Source of the DNA: a bacterium
Lineage (GTDB): Bacteria > Patescibacteriota > Saccharimonadia > Saccharimonadales > Saccharimonadaceae
Assembly (NCBI GenBank): GCA_030530485.1
Contig: JAUMUX010000002.1
Location: 67,484-128,098 of the forward strand
DNA length: 60,615 nt
Direction of reading: 5' to 3'
Below, piece after piece: positions 49,875 through 57,228 of this stretch. Under the pieces are notes generated by a model. That model was not told the origin of the DNA and ran no database searches. It was given only the letters and a program-made list of their open reading frames with translations. Positions within the stretch are counted from its first letter, which is position 1. Every line of letters starts with the position of its first letter. A program made the position numbers and the translations under genes.

Positions 49875-51551
49875 TTACATTCTTTCGGGCGCTTCAATTC
49901 CGAGCAATTTTAGCCCTTCTGCCAAAGTGTCACGATAACGCGCAACCAAAGCCAAACGCAGAGCTTCGCGCTCGTCGCCGATGACGCGGTTTTGTTCGTA
50001 AAAGCGGTTAAATTCCTGCGCCAGCTCGTAAAGATAGCGACAAATGCCGTGAACCATATATTCGTTGGCGGCTTTGGTGATAACACCTGGGAATTCGCTC
50101 AATTTTTGGAGTAATTTTCGCTCAGATTCGGTCGTTTTTAGGCTTGTTGCTGGCAATTGATTACTTTTAGCTAAAATGCTGCAAGCGCGCGCGTGAGCGT
50201 ATTGAATGTAAGTGCCTGAATTTCCTTGAAGAGTTACAGTGTCTTCGATGTCGAAAGCGATGTCGCCACCCAAGCGGTATTTTACGAAAGCGTATTTAAT
50301 AGCGCCAAGAGCAATTTGGTTGGTGAGCTTTTGGTCGTCTTGGGCGAGTTCGCTGGCGCGATTTTTGATTTCGTCCAAAACATCTACCGCGCGTGAAACA
50401 TTTCCCAAGCGCGAGCTCATCTTTTTGCCGTCAGAAAAGCGCACTGTACCGTTGGTTAAATGGGTCATTTTGGCGCCAATGCCAGGCAAGAAAGTATCCG
50501 CCGCCGCATAAACCACGCGCATATATTCTTTTTGGTCGTTGCCAGTCATCAAAATTCGATGGTCGAAATGATAATCCGCGATTTCTTTCCAGATTACGCC
50601 AATATCTTTGGTTTCGTAAGTTGGCAAGCCGTTTGAAGTGATGAAAACGCGCGTGTGCAGGTTTTGTTTTTCGTCACCCTTGAAGACAATTGCGCCTTCG
50701 CTGCGCTCTAATTTGCCCGCCGCCAATTGTTCAGAAACCACTTGCATACCAGTTGGCGCAGTGGAGCTTTCAGGGTAATAATGCATGCGGTCAACTTCGA
50801 TTAAATCGTAAAAAGCGTCGAAGTAATCGAAACTCCACTGGCGAGTTTCCCAATAAATTTGTGCCATTGGTGAAGTTGTATCATTCTGCTCGTGAAAACC
50901 GTAAATCGCTTTGTTGAGCTCGATAATTTCAGCCTGAGCGGTTTCGTCTTCTTCGTAAGCCCGAGCGCCAATCACGTAAGTTTTGCCAATCCATTTAGCA
51001 CGTTCGAAAGCGTTATTTTCGATTTCTTGGAGCTTTTCTGGATTTTCGCCGCCGAGCTCTTTACGCATGCCCCACAAACATTTAGCCACGTGCAACCCAA
51101 CGTCGCCGCCAAAGCTGGTTCGATTCACTTTTGCGCCCGCCGCCTCTAAAACGCGCGCCAAAACGTCGCCGTAGATTGTTTGATAAAGGTGCCCAGTGTG
51201 CAGGTCTTTGAAGGCATTTGGGCAAGAATATTCGAGCACATAAACTTGATTTTCGAAAATTTGCTCGGCGCGTGCGTTCGCCAAATTCCAAAGCGATTCG
51301 TCGCTAATTTTAAGATTGATAAAACCTGGCCCCGCGATTTCGACATTTTCGAAAAGTTCATTTTTCGAAAGTTCATTCGCCAAGACTTCGGCAATTTCGC
51401 GTGGATTTTTCGAAAGCTTTCCCGCGAGTTGCATTGCGATATTGGTTGCAAAATCACCAAATTCAGGCCGTGGCCGTGTGAGCGCGACCTCTGCCGTGAT
51501 ATTAAATTTTTCCTCGATAGTCTTTTTGATAATTTCTGCAACTTTTTCCAT
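49875..51551 (-). CDS. argS: Arginyl-tRNA synthetase
   Basis: 558 residues from the ATG 6 bp after TATAAT; an upstream in-frame ATG lies in the promoter. Class I HIGH-like motif DLHTGHLYQ, KMSSRLGN, and the C-terminal DALR anticodon domain (ARACSILAKSNQL and on to PERM). It charges tRNA-Arg, including the GCG isoacceptor in this window. Confidence 0.96.
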   Translation of the reverse strand: MEKVAEIIKKTIEEKFNITAEVALTRPRPEFGDFATNIAMQLAGKLSKNPREIAEVLANELSKNELFENVEIAGPGFINLKISDESLWNLANARAEQIFENQVYVLEYSCPNAFKDLHTGHLYQTIYGDVLARVLEAAGAKVNRTSFGGDVGLHVAKCLWGMRKELGGENPEKLQEIENNAFERAKWIGKTYVIGARAYEEDETAQAEIIELNKAIYGFHEQNDTTSPMAQIYWETRQWSFDYFDAFYDLIEVDRMHYYPESSTAPTGMQVVSEQLAAGKLERSEGAIVFKGDEKQNLHTRVFITSNGLPTYETKDIGVIWKEIADYHFDHRILMTGNDQKEYMRVVYAAADTFLPGIGAKMTHLTNGTVRFSDGKKMSSRLGNVSRAVDVLDEIKNRASELAQDDQKLTNQIALGAIKYAFVKYRLGGDIAFDIEDTVTLQGNSGTYIQYAHARACSILAKSNQLPATSLKTTESERKLLQKLSEFPGVITKAANEYMVHGICRYLYELAQEFNRFYEQNRVIGDEREALRLALVARYRDTLAEGLKLLGIEAPERM

Positions 51552-51557
51552 GGGAAG

Positions 51558-51587
51558 ATTATACCACACTTCAGTTATTTAGTCCAA
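51558..51587 (-). promoter_or_regulatory. argS promoter, leaderless
   Basis: TTGGAC, 18 bp, TATAAT with extended TGn, then 6 bp to the ATG. Confidence 0.7.
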
Positions 51588-51640
51588 TACGAACCCCTTA
51601 AACCAGCGCTTAGGCTTGCGGATTCGGCGCAAATTGCCAA

Positions 51641-51664
51641 GAAAAAAGCCCCACATTGTGGAGC
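51641..51664 (-). terminator. Terminator of ORFan unit 4
   Basis: GCTCCAC/GTGGGGC stem with one mismatch followed by six T residues; a second small stem covers the end of the gene. Confidence 0.65.
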
Positions 51665-51672
51665 AAAGCCTA

Positions 51673-51939
51673 TTATGGGCTTGGAGTGTAAAAACCGAGG
51701 AGCAGTTGCGTGTTATAGCGCGCTTTAAATTTCTCTCCTGATTTAATCGAAGTTAATCCGATTTCGACTTCGTTTAAAGATGAAGCCCGCTTAAAGCTCG
51801 TCACTCTAAAATCCTCGGATTTACCGTTTTCTAACAGTAGGGTAATTTTATTCTTTTTTGAGAAAAAATTACTCAGAGCGTTGACGATTTCGCCGATTTC
51901 GCCGATTTCTGGACCTCGAATAATCACTGTTTTCGCCAT
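51673..51939 (-). CDS. Small unknown protein (ORFan unit 4)
   Basis: 88 residues, soluble, with a beta-alpha-beta look (MAKTVIIRGPEIGEIGEIVNAL, KITLLLENGKSEDFRVTSFKR). No family recognised. GGAGG site, own promoter and terminator, no TTCGAA. Confidence 0.6.
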   Translation of the reverse strand: MAKTVIIRGPEIGEIGEIVNALSNFFSKKNKITLLLENGKSEDFRVTSFKRASSLNEVEIGLTSIKSGEKFKARYNTQLLLGFYTPSP

Positions 51940-51973
51940 TTTTTCTAACCTCCAAAAGTGCTAAGATAACCAT

Positions 51974-52002
51974 ATTATAACATTTTTTACCTAAAAAAGC
52001 AA
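51974..52002 (-). promoter_or_regulatory. Promoter of ORFan unit 4
   Basis: TTGCTT, 17 bp, TATAAT; leader of about 28 bases containing the GGAGG site. Confidence 0.6.
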
Positions 52003-52008
52003 GCAAAA

Positions 52009-52034
52009 TAAAAAACCACCCTTCGTCGGGGTGA
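52009..52034 (-). terminator. rpsO terminator
   Basis: CACCCC/GGGTGG stem followed by TTTTTTATTTT on the minus strand. Confidence 0.75.
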
Positions 52035-52054
52035 TTTTTGCGGTTTTGAAGTGA

Positions 52055-52312
52055 TTATTTTCGCAAACCTAATTTAGCAATAGTATCTTTGTAGGCTTCG
52101 AAATCTTTTCGTTCAAGATATTTTAGAAGTTTTTTACGGCGTCCAACCATCTGAGTCAAACCGCGACGAGCCATAAAGTCGTGCTTGTTTTCCTTGAGGT
52201 GCGCTGTCACTTCTTTGATACGAGCAGTCAAAATCGACACTTGCGCCTGTGGCGAACCAACGTCTTTTTTGGAAACCTGAGTCAAAGCGATTGCCTTCTC
52301 TTTAGTAATCAT
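52055..52312 (-). CDS. rpsO: Ribosomal protein uS15
   Basis: 85 residues from MITKEKAIA; twelve upstream open codons overlap the promoter. Contains VGSPQAQVSILTARI and the LTQMVGRRKKLLKYL region. It binds 16S rRNA three-way junction. No leader is left for the usual rpsO mRNA autoregulation, since the -10 box ends 7 bp before the ATG. Confidence 0.95.
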   Translation of the reverse strand: MITKEKAIALTQVSKKDVGSPQAQVSILTARIKEVTAHLKENKHDFMARRGLTQMVGRRKKLLKYLERKDFEAYKDTIAKLGLRK

Positions 52313-52319
52313 CTTTAGA

Positions 52320-52348
52320 ATTTTAGCATTTTTAGCTAAAAAAGTCAA
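52320..52348 (-). promoter_or_regulatory. rpsO promoter, leaderless
   Basis: TTGACT, 17 bp, TAAAAT with extended TGn, then 7 bp to the ATG. Confidence 0.75.
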
Positions 52349-52361
52349 GAGTTAAGAAAGC

Positions 52362-52395
52362 GCCAAAAATAAAACCTCGTTTTGCGCGAGGTTTT
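52362..52395 (-). terminator. Terminator of pilin 7
   Basis: AAAACCTCG/CGAGGTTTT stem followed by TATTTTT on the minus strand. Confidence 0.75.
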
Positions 52396-52407
52396 CGAAT
52401 TTCGAAG

Positions 52408-52857
52408 TTAGACGTTGGTTGGCGAAACGCCGTTGCCACCCCCGCCGTTGAGGCTGGAATTGACGCCACCATTTGTGCCTGTGAAAGTAACCAGCACGAA
52501 GTTGATGATTGCGTAAGATAGAATTGCTACAATCAAACCAACAATGGCGTAAAGAATGGTGTTTTTGGCGCCTTCAACCTTTTTCGAATCGCCGTTCGAA
52601 ACGATATAGCGCAAGCCGCCGAAAATGAGCATAATAATGCTCAAAACGCCAACGAAAAATAGCATAATGCTGACAATTTGGGTGAAAATTCCTGCGTTGC
52701 CGAAAAGGGTAGTCGGCATTTCAGAAGTGCGAGCTTGGTTGAGCCCCCCTTCCACACCGCCTTCAAACGCCGCCAAAGCCACGGGTGCATTTGCAAAAAT
52801 CACCAATCCAGCGGTCGAGATTAAACTTAGAATTGAATAAAACGTCAACTTCTTCAT
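52408..52857 (-). CDS. VirB2/TrbC-type pilin-like protein 7 (dispersed copy)
   Basis: 149 residues, signal peptide ending near ALAAF. The core GLRYIVSNGDSKKVEGAKNTILYAIVGL is closest to pilin 6 at 30236-30637. It has a unique Gly/Asn-rich C-terminus (GTNGGVNSSLNGGGGNG). It stands alone 22 kb from the T4SS-like locus and has a perfect consensus promoter, so expression is probably high. Confidence 0.85.
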   Translation of the reverse strand: MKKLTFYSILSLISTAGLVIFANAPVALAAFEGGVEGGLNQARTSEMPTTLFGNAGIFTQIVSIMLFFVGVLSIIMLIFGGLRYIVSNGDSKKVEGAKNTILYAIVGLIVAILSYAIINFVLVTFTGTNGGVNSSLNGGGGNGVSPTNV

Positions 52858-52866
52858 AATGGTTTT

Positions 52867-52895
52867 ATTATACCAAAAAAAGCCTTTTTTGTCAA
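52867..52895 (-). promoter_or_regulatory. Pilin 7 promoter
   Basis: Perfect TTGACA, 17 bp, TATAAT; the ATG follows 9 bp after the -10. Confidence 0.85.
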
Positions 52896-52909
52896 TACGA
52901 CTTCAAGTC

Positions 52910-52938
52910 TTGCGTTTTCGAAAGCGTTTTGATAAAAT
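52910..52938 (+). promoter_or_regulatory. tRNA-Ser(GCT) promoter
   Basis: TTGCGT, 17 bp, TAAAAT with extended TGn, 9 bp before the tRNA. Confidence 0.65.
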
Positions 52939-52947
52939 AGGAACATT

Positions 52948-53040
52948 GGAGGATTACCCAAGTGGCTGAAGGGGACGGTTTGCTAAATCGTTAGTACGGG
53001 GAGACCTGTAGCGGGAGTTCGAATCTCCCATCCTCCGCCA
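52948..53040 (+). tRNA. tRNA-Ser (anticodon GCT)
   Basis: GGAGGAT/ATCCTCC acceptor stem; loop TTGCTAA gives GCT; long variable arm; encoded CCA. Confidence 0.97.
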
Positions 53041-53048
53041 AGAAAATT

Positions 53049-53072
53049 ATCTCACTGCGGTGGGATTTTTTT
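53049..53072 (+). terminator. tRNA-Ser(GCT) terminator
   Basis: ATCTCAC/GTGGGAT stem, then seven T residues. Confidence 0.8.
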
Positions 53073-53097
53073 GTGCCCTTTTTTCGAAATTCGAAAA

Positions 53098-53775
53098 CTA
53101 ATCTTCGATGCCTAAATCACGCAATTTAACAGATTGAGCAATGTCGAATTCGGCAATTCGTGTGCGGCGCAATTGAGCGCAATACGCTCCGCAGCCGAGG
53201 ATTTTGCCAAAATCTTCCGCCAGTGTGCGAATATAAGTGCCACTCGAAACGTGCGCGCGAATTTGAACGCGCGGAAAATCGTAAGCGAGAATTTCGAAAC
53301 TAAAAATTTCAACTTTTCGTGGGGAAATTTCGACATTTTTGCCCTTTCGCGCAAGATGATAAGCGCGCTGCCCGTCAATTTTAATCGCCGAAAAAGCAGG
53401 CGGAATTTGTTCGATTTTGCCCGTGAGTTTTTTCGAAGTCGCCAAAAGTTCTTCGAAAGCGGGCTCTTTTTCGAAATCGATTTTCGAAATTTCGCCTTCT
53501 GGGTCGCCAGTGCTCGAAATTTGCCCCAAGATAAATTCGGCTTCATAAACTTTGTCTAATTTGGTGAGCTCCATCGCGTTTTTGGTTTCTTTGCCGTAAA
53601 GCAAAACTAAAAGCCCCGTGGCAAAAGGGTCGAGCGTGCCAGTGTGGCCGACTTTGATTTTTTTGCCGAATTGCTCACGCAGAACTCTTCGCACTCGAGC
53701 GACCACGCCAAAGCTGGTGATTCCAGCGGGCTTATCGATGAGGATTCGCCCGCTTTCGTTTTCGAATTTTAGCAT
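53098..53775 (-). CDS. truB: tRNA pseudouridine-55 synthase TruB
   Basis: 225 residues. KPAGITSFGVVARVR start, catalytic KVGHTGTLDPFATGLLVL and HVSSGTYIRTLAEDFG are intact. It lacks a long C-terminal PUA extension, so it is a short form. It lies 2 bp after the DHH-like gene, probably in one transcript. Confidence 0.95.
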   Translation of the reverse strand: MLKFENESGRILIDKPAGITSFGVVARVRRVLREQFGKKIKVGHTGTLDPFATGLLVLLYGKETKNAMELTKLDKVYEAEFILGQISSTGDPEGEISKIDFEKEPAFEELLATSKKLTGKIEQIPPAFSAIKIDGQRAYHLARKGKNVEISPRKVEIFSFEILAYDFPRVQIRAHVSSGTYIRTLAEDFGKILGCGAYCAQLRRTRIAEFDIAQSVKLRDLGIED

Positions 53776-53777
53776 TT

Positions 53778-55439
53778 TTACATCCCTGGAATCTGGAATT
53801 GTGAAGGGTCTTGATAAATTTGGTCGGTCATAATGTTGTTGGTGCTGGCATTGGTGCCCTGAGCGACCTCTGGAACGGGCGGCTCAGCTGGCTGAGGAAT
53901 TTCAGGCAACGGCGCTGGCAATGGAATTTCGCCCGCATTGAGATTGTTAAAATCTGGCACTGGCGGCAATTCTGGCGGCAAAGGCATATTGTTGAAATCT
54001 GGCACTGCTGGCAATTCGGCAGTTGATTGCGGCTCGTGTGAGAGAATTTCGCCATTTTGTGCAAGCGCTTCAGCTAAGTTTTGGTTCGATTCTGGGTGAT
54101 AGTAATCGTCATCGTTCGAAGCATAATCGCGCGCGCCAAAAGTTGGCTGTTCCGCTGTCAAGATTTTCGATTTAGTTTGTTTAATCGCGCTGGCTGGAGC
54201 GGGTTCCTCGGCTGGAGTTTGTTCTGCTGGCGTGAAAGTTTCGCTGGCGATTGGCTGCTCGGCGACAAACGCTGTATTTTGCTCGAAATTGGCTTCGGGC
54301 GCTGGAATTTCATTTTGAATATTCTCAACTGGCGCTACTACTTGAGGCAACTCAGCAGGCTCAACCGCTGGCGCTTGAGGCTCAGTTGGCACTTCAGCGA
54401 TTGGTGTTTCTTCAAAATCAATCGGCGCAGTTTCAGGCTGAATTTCTTGAGTTGCAGGAAAATCTGCCGCGAGCTCCTTGATTTTTTCAAGCTCTTCGTT
54501 GATTTGGTTGGTTTGTTCTGAAGTTTCAACTGGCGCATTTTCAGCTTCGTCATCTGGCGTTTCTTCACGCTCGATGGTCAAAAGGCTGGCATCTTTCGGC
54601 GCTTCTGTCGCTTCTTCAACCTGCTCTTCGCTTTCTTTTTCAACCTTTAAAGAAGTGTTTTCGGGCTGAATTGCTTTTTCTTCGCTTTCGCGGATTTTCG
54701 AAATCACCAGTTGTTGGTCGGCGCCCGCCATAATCAATTTCGAAGCAATATTCATCACTTTGGCATTTGTTTTTTCGTTCGAAAAACGTTCGGTTTCAGA
54801 GATAATTCCCGTGAGAATCGCTGTAGCAACCGCTTTATTAAGAGATTTTTTACCAATAGAATCAGATTCGATAAGTTCAAGCGCCATTTCCGAAAGGCTT
54901 GAAGCGAGCTCTTCGTGCCAATTCATTTCGCTTAAATTGCTTGGATTTTCGCCAACGCTCAAAACGCCAACTGCCGCGTCGTGGAAAATTCGCCCGTGAG
55001 CGGCAAGCGCTCCGTCGAGATTTTCTTGATTATCCACGCCCAGCGCCAAGACAAAATCAACATTGAAATCGCCCTGCTCAAATTCAAGGTCGCTTTTGGT
55101 AATTGTAGTTTTATATGGCGTGATGAAAATTTTGACGTGGTCGCCAACTAATTTATAGCGAAGATGGTCGGCTTTTTCTTTATTTAAAGCGATAATAAAA
55201 TCGCGCAAAGAATTAACCGAGGTTTGAAAAGTTTTGGCTGGGTTGAGAAATTCCAGCACATCAGGCATTTTGCCACTGGCGACCGCCGTAGCGTGTTTGC
55301 CGGTTTTATTGATTGCGAGCGTTAAAGCCAGCGCCGAAGCTAATTCATCGACACTCGGATTATTACTCAAAGCAATCAGAATATTTTCTGACTCCTTCAA
55401 TTGCGAAATAATCTGCTCGCGGGCGTTGTTTTTTGGCAT
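53778..55439 (-). CDS. DHH-family-like protein with long Pro/Glu-rich tail
   Basis: 553 residues. Residues 1-265 have the NrnA-type layout (SENILIALSNNPSVDELASALAL, then VDFVLALGVDNQENLD), but the DHxDxDG and DHH metal motifs are missing or altered, so catalysis is doubtful. Residues about 270-553 are disordered, acidic and rich in Pro, Glu, Ala, with repeated PPVPDFNN-like segments. NrnA and TruB are often neighbours near rbfA in other bacteria, which supports the family call. Confidence 0.72.
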   Translation of the reverse strand: MPKNNAREQIISQLKESENILIALSNNPSVDELASALALTLAINKTGKHATAVASGKMPDVLEFLNPAKTFQTSVNSLRDFIIALNKEKADHLRYKLVGDHVKIFITPYKTTITKSDLEFEQGDFNVDFVLALGVDNQENLDGALAAHGRIFHDAAVGVLSVGENPSNLSEMNWHEELASSLSEMALELIESDSIGKKSLNKAVATAILTGIISETERFSNEKTNAKVMNIASKLIMAGADQQLVISKIRESEEKAIQPENTSLKVEKESEEQVEEATEAPKDASLLTIEREETPDDEAENAPVETSEQTNQINEELEKIKELAADFPATQEIQPETAPIDFEETPIAEVPTEPQAPAVEPAELPQVVAPVENIQNEIPAPEANFEQNTAFVAEQPIASETFTPAEQTPAEEPAPASAIKQTKSKILTAEQPTFGARDYASNDDDYYHPESNQNLAEALAQNGEILSHEPQSTAELPAVPDFNNMPLPPELPPVPDFNNLNAGEIPLPAPLPEIPQPAEPPVPEVAQGTNASTNNIMTDQIYQDPSQFQIPGM

Positions 55440-55530
55440 TTTTATTTGGTCCTATTGTTTATTTTGCTAATTTCTATCATGATTTTAGCATAATCGGCTT
55501 GAAATGTCAAGAGTTAATTCGTAAAAGGTT

Positions 55531-55559
55531 TTGACTTTTTGGAAGAAATGCTGTATAAT
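55531..55559 (+). promoter_or_regulatory. rpsT promoter
   Basis: TTGACT, 17 bp, TATAAT; leader of about 35 bases ending in GAGGAAA. Confidence 0.8.
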
Positions 55560-55601
55560 CGATTCTGAATTGTAAATATTAAACCTAAATGAGGAAATTA
55601 A

Positions 55602-55913
55602 ATGCCAATTATTAAATCTGCTGTAAAGCGAATGCGACAAACTGCGAAGCGACGCGAACGCAATGTCGGCATCAAAAAAGACATTAAAGGTGCTGTGAAA
55701 GCGTTTACCGCTGAGCCAAGCGCAACAACTCTTGCGAAAGCTCAGAGTGAACTCGACAAAGCGGTGAAAAAAGGCTTGATTAAGAAAAACACCGCTGCTC
55801 GCCGTAAATCAGCTTTGGCTGCCGCTGCTAAAAAAGCTGGCGTAAAACTTGAAGCAAAAAAAGCTGCCAAAAAAGCTCCAACCAAGAAAACTACTAAAAA
55901 AGCTGAGAAGTAA
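55602..55913 (+). CDS. rpsT: Ribosomal protein bS20
   Basis: 103 residues. MPIIKSAVKRMRQTAKRRERN start and the NTAARRKSALA stretch are typical of bS20; the Lys/Ala-rich tail after residue 85 is longer than usual. Single gene with its own promoter and terminator. Confidence 0.94.
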   Translation: MPIIKSAVKRMRQTAKRRERNVGIKKDIKGAVKAFTAEPSATTLAKAQSELDKAVKKGLIKKNTAARRKSALAAAAKKAGVKLEAKKAAKKAPTKKTTKKAEK

Positions 55914-55916
55914 TCA

Positions 55917-55949
55917 AAAAGCTCGTCCGATTGTGGCGAGCTTTTAGTT
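55917..55949 (+). terminator. rpsT terminator
   Basis: AAAAGCTCG/CGAGCTTTT stem. Confidence 0.75.
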
Positions 55950-55972
55950 TGGTCTAATTATATATTTAGCGA

Positions 55973-57055
55973 TTATCTTTTAAAAAGGCGAAAAATCTTT
56001 TTGCCAGCAGGCAGCATTGAATTCCAGATTGGGTAGAAAATCGAAGTTGGAAAATCGAAAGTTCCCACCAGTTGATTGCGATGATTCGAAAATCCAGCTT
56101 TGAATTTCGAAATGCCGTCGTTTAGCAAACCGTTGAAATCGTAGCGTTCGATGCCGCGATTTTTCATTTCGATAATCGTGAGCCACTTCAAGATATAATT
56201 TGCGCGGACTTTTTGCCCTAAATCGCTCACGCCGCCATAAAGTTCGAAAGCGGTTTTGTCGCTGGCAGCCAGCCAAAGAAAAGCCACCATTTCTTCGGTG
56301 ATATTTTCGACTTCTTCGCCCTCTTTGTTTTTCGAAATTGTTCTGTGGCGCACGAAAGCGGCAAAAATCGGCGAATTTTTACGCATTTGGCGTTTTAAAT
56401 CTTGATAATATTGGGCTTTGTGAATCGCAAATCCAGCTCGCTTGGCGGTTTGTTGATAGATTGAAAGCGCCTGATTGATTTCTTGCTCAGTGTAAATTTC
56501 GCGCACTCTGACCTCTGTTGAACTCTTGCGAATATACTGGCGTGTTTTTTTGCTCATTTCAGCGAGCAAAGTATTTTCATCTTTGGTTAAATCCAAAATC
56601 AACGTTTCGGGGATTAAAATGGTATTTTTTGCCCTTCTCCAGCCGTTTGTTGGCTCAAAACTGCCCTCTTCCCAATCGGGTTCCATTGAAATGCAAACTG
56701 GTCGCGGTTTGAGGTTATTTTTTGCCCAAAGTGCAATTTCGCGCGTCAGTTTTGCCCTTTCGATGGGCTTTTTCGAAAGCACCAATGAACCACGCGGAAT
56801 ATAAGCGAAATTTCGAAGCGGAAAAGGTAATTTTCGAACCAAAATTTGCGCCGCCGCCACAATATCGGAGTGGTCTTTTTTCTTTTCGTCGATAGTTTTT
56901 TCTTCACTATTTTTCAAAAAGACTCGCCTCACCTGCCAACTTGGCGATTGCGCCTTTAACTCGCCCCAGCCCCAAAGTTGCAGCGGATGCCCGCCGCGCT
57001 CGTTAATAAAATCATTCCATTCATCTTTATCAGTTATTTCGATAATCTTTAGCAT
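55973..57055 (-). CDS. FemAB-like peptidoglycan bridge aminoacyltransferase 2
   Basis: 360 residues from MLKIIEI, 6 bp after TATAAT; a longer frame upstream lies in the promoter. Family marks: HPLQLWGWGELKAQSPSWQVRRVF, ELYGGVSDLGQKVRANYILKW and YDFNGLLNDGISKFKAGF. It is a distant paralogue of the protein at 43936-45006; having both suggests a two-residue bridge or different acceptor steps. Confidence 0.87.
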   Translation of the reverse strand: MLKIIEITDKDEWNDFINERGGHPLQLWGWGELKAQSPSWQVRRVFLKNSEEKTIDEKKKDHSDIVAAAQILVRKLPFPLRNFAYIPRGSLVLSKKPIERAKLTREIALWAKNNLKPRPVCISMEPDWEEGSFEPTNGWRRAKNTILIPETLILDLTKDENTLLAEMSKKTRQYIRKSSTEVRVREIYTEQEINQALSIYQQTAKRAGFAIHKAQYYQDLKRQMRKNSPIFAAFVRHRTISKNKEGEEVENITEEMVAFLWLAASDKTAFELYGGVSDLGQKVRANYILKWLTIIEMKNRGIERYDFNGLLNDGISKFKAGFSNHRNQLVGTFDFPTSIFYPIWNSMLPAGKKIFRLFKR

Positions 57056-57061
57056 AAGTCT

Positions 57062-57067
57062 ATTATA
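57062..57067 (-). promoter_or_regulatory. FemAB-like 2 -10 box, leaderless
   Basis: TATAAT on the minus strand, then 6 bp to the ATG. Confidence 0.6.
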
Positions 57068-57146
57068 CACCAAAAAAGTGTGATATAATAGTAAGGAAAA
57101 TAAAAACGAGAAAAAACAGTTTGGTGAGGTATTAATTTCCGTGAGG

Positions 57147-57193
57147 TTTCGCGTGAAATAGTATTTCATTTTTGTTAAAATTTCTCGTGAAAT
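57147..57193 (+). promoter_or_regulatory. valS promoter with paired operator-like repeats
   Basis: An extended -10 TGTTAAAAT is at 57173-57181 with GTGAAA 17 bp before. Two 13-bp repeats TTTCKCGTGAAAT (57147-57159 and 57181-57193), each a small palindrome, flank the -10. TGAAATAGTATTTCA (57154-57168) forms a third palindrome. No T-box antiterminator motif is present. Confidence 0.5.
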
Positions 57194-57228
57194 GTGAATA
57201 AATTTCGAAAGCTAATAGGGAAGAATTA

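Noticed and set aside
57068-57228. T-box riboswitch before valS
   Set aside because: The conserved antiterminator and specifier features are not visible and there is no terminator before the ATG.
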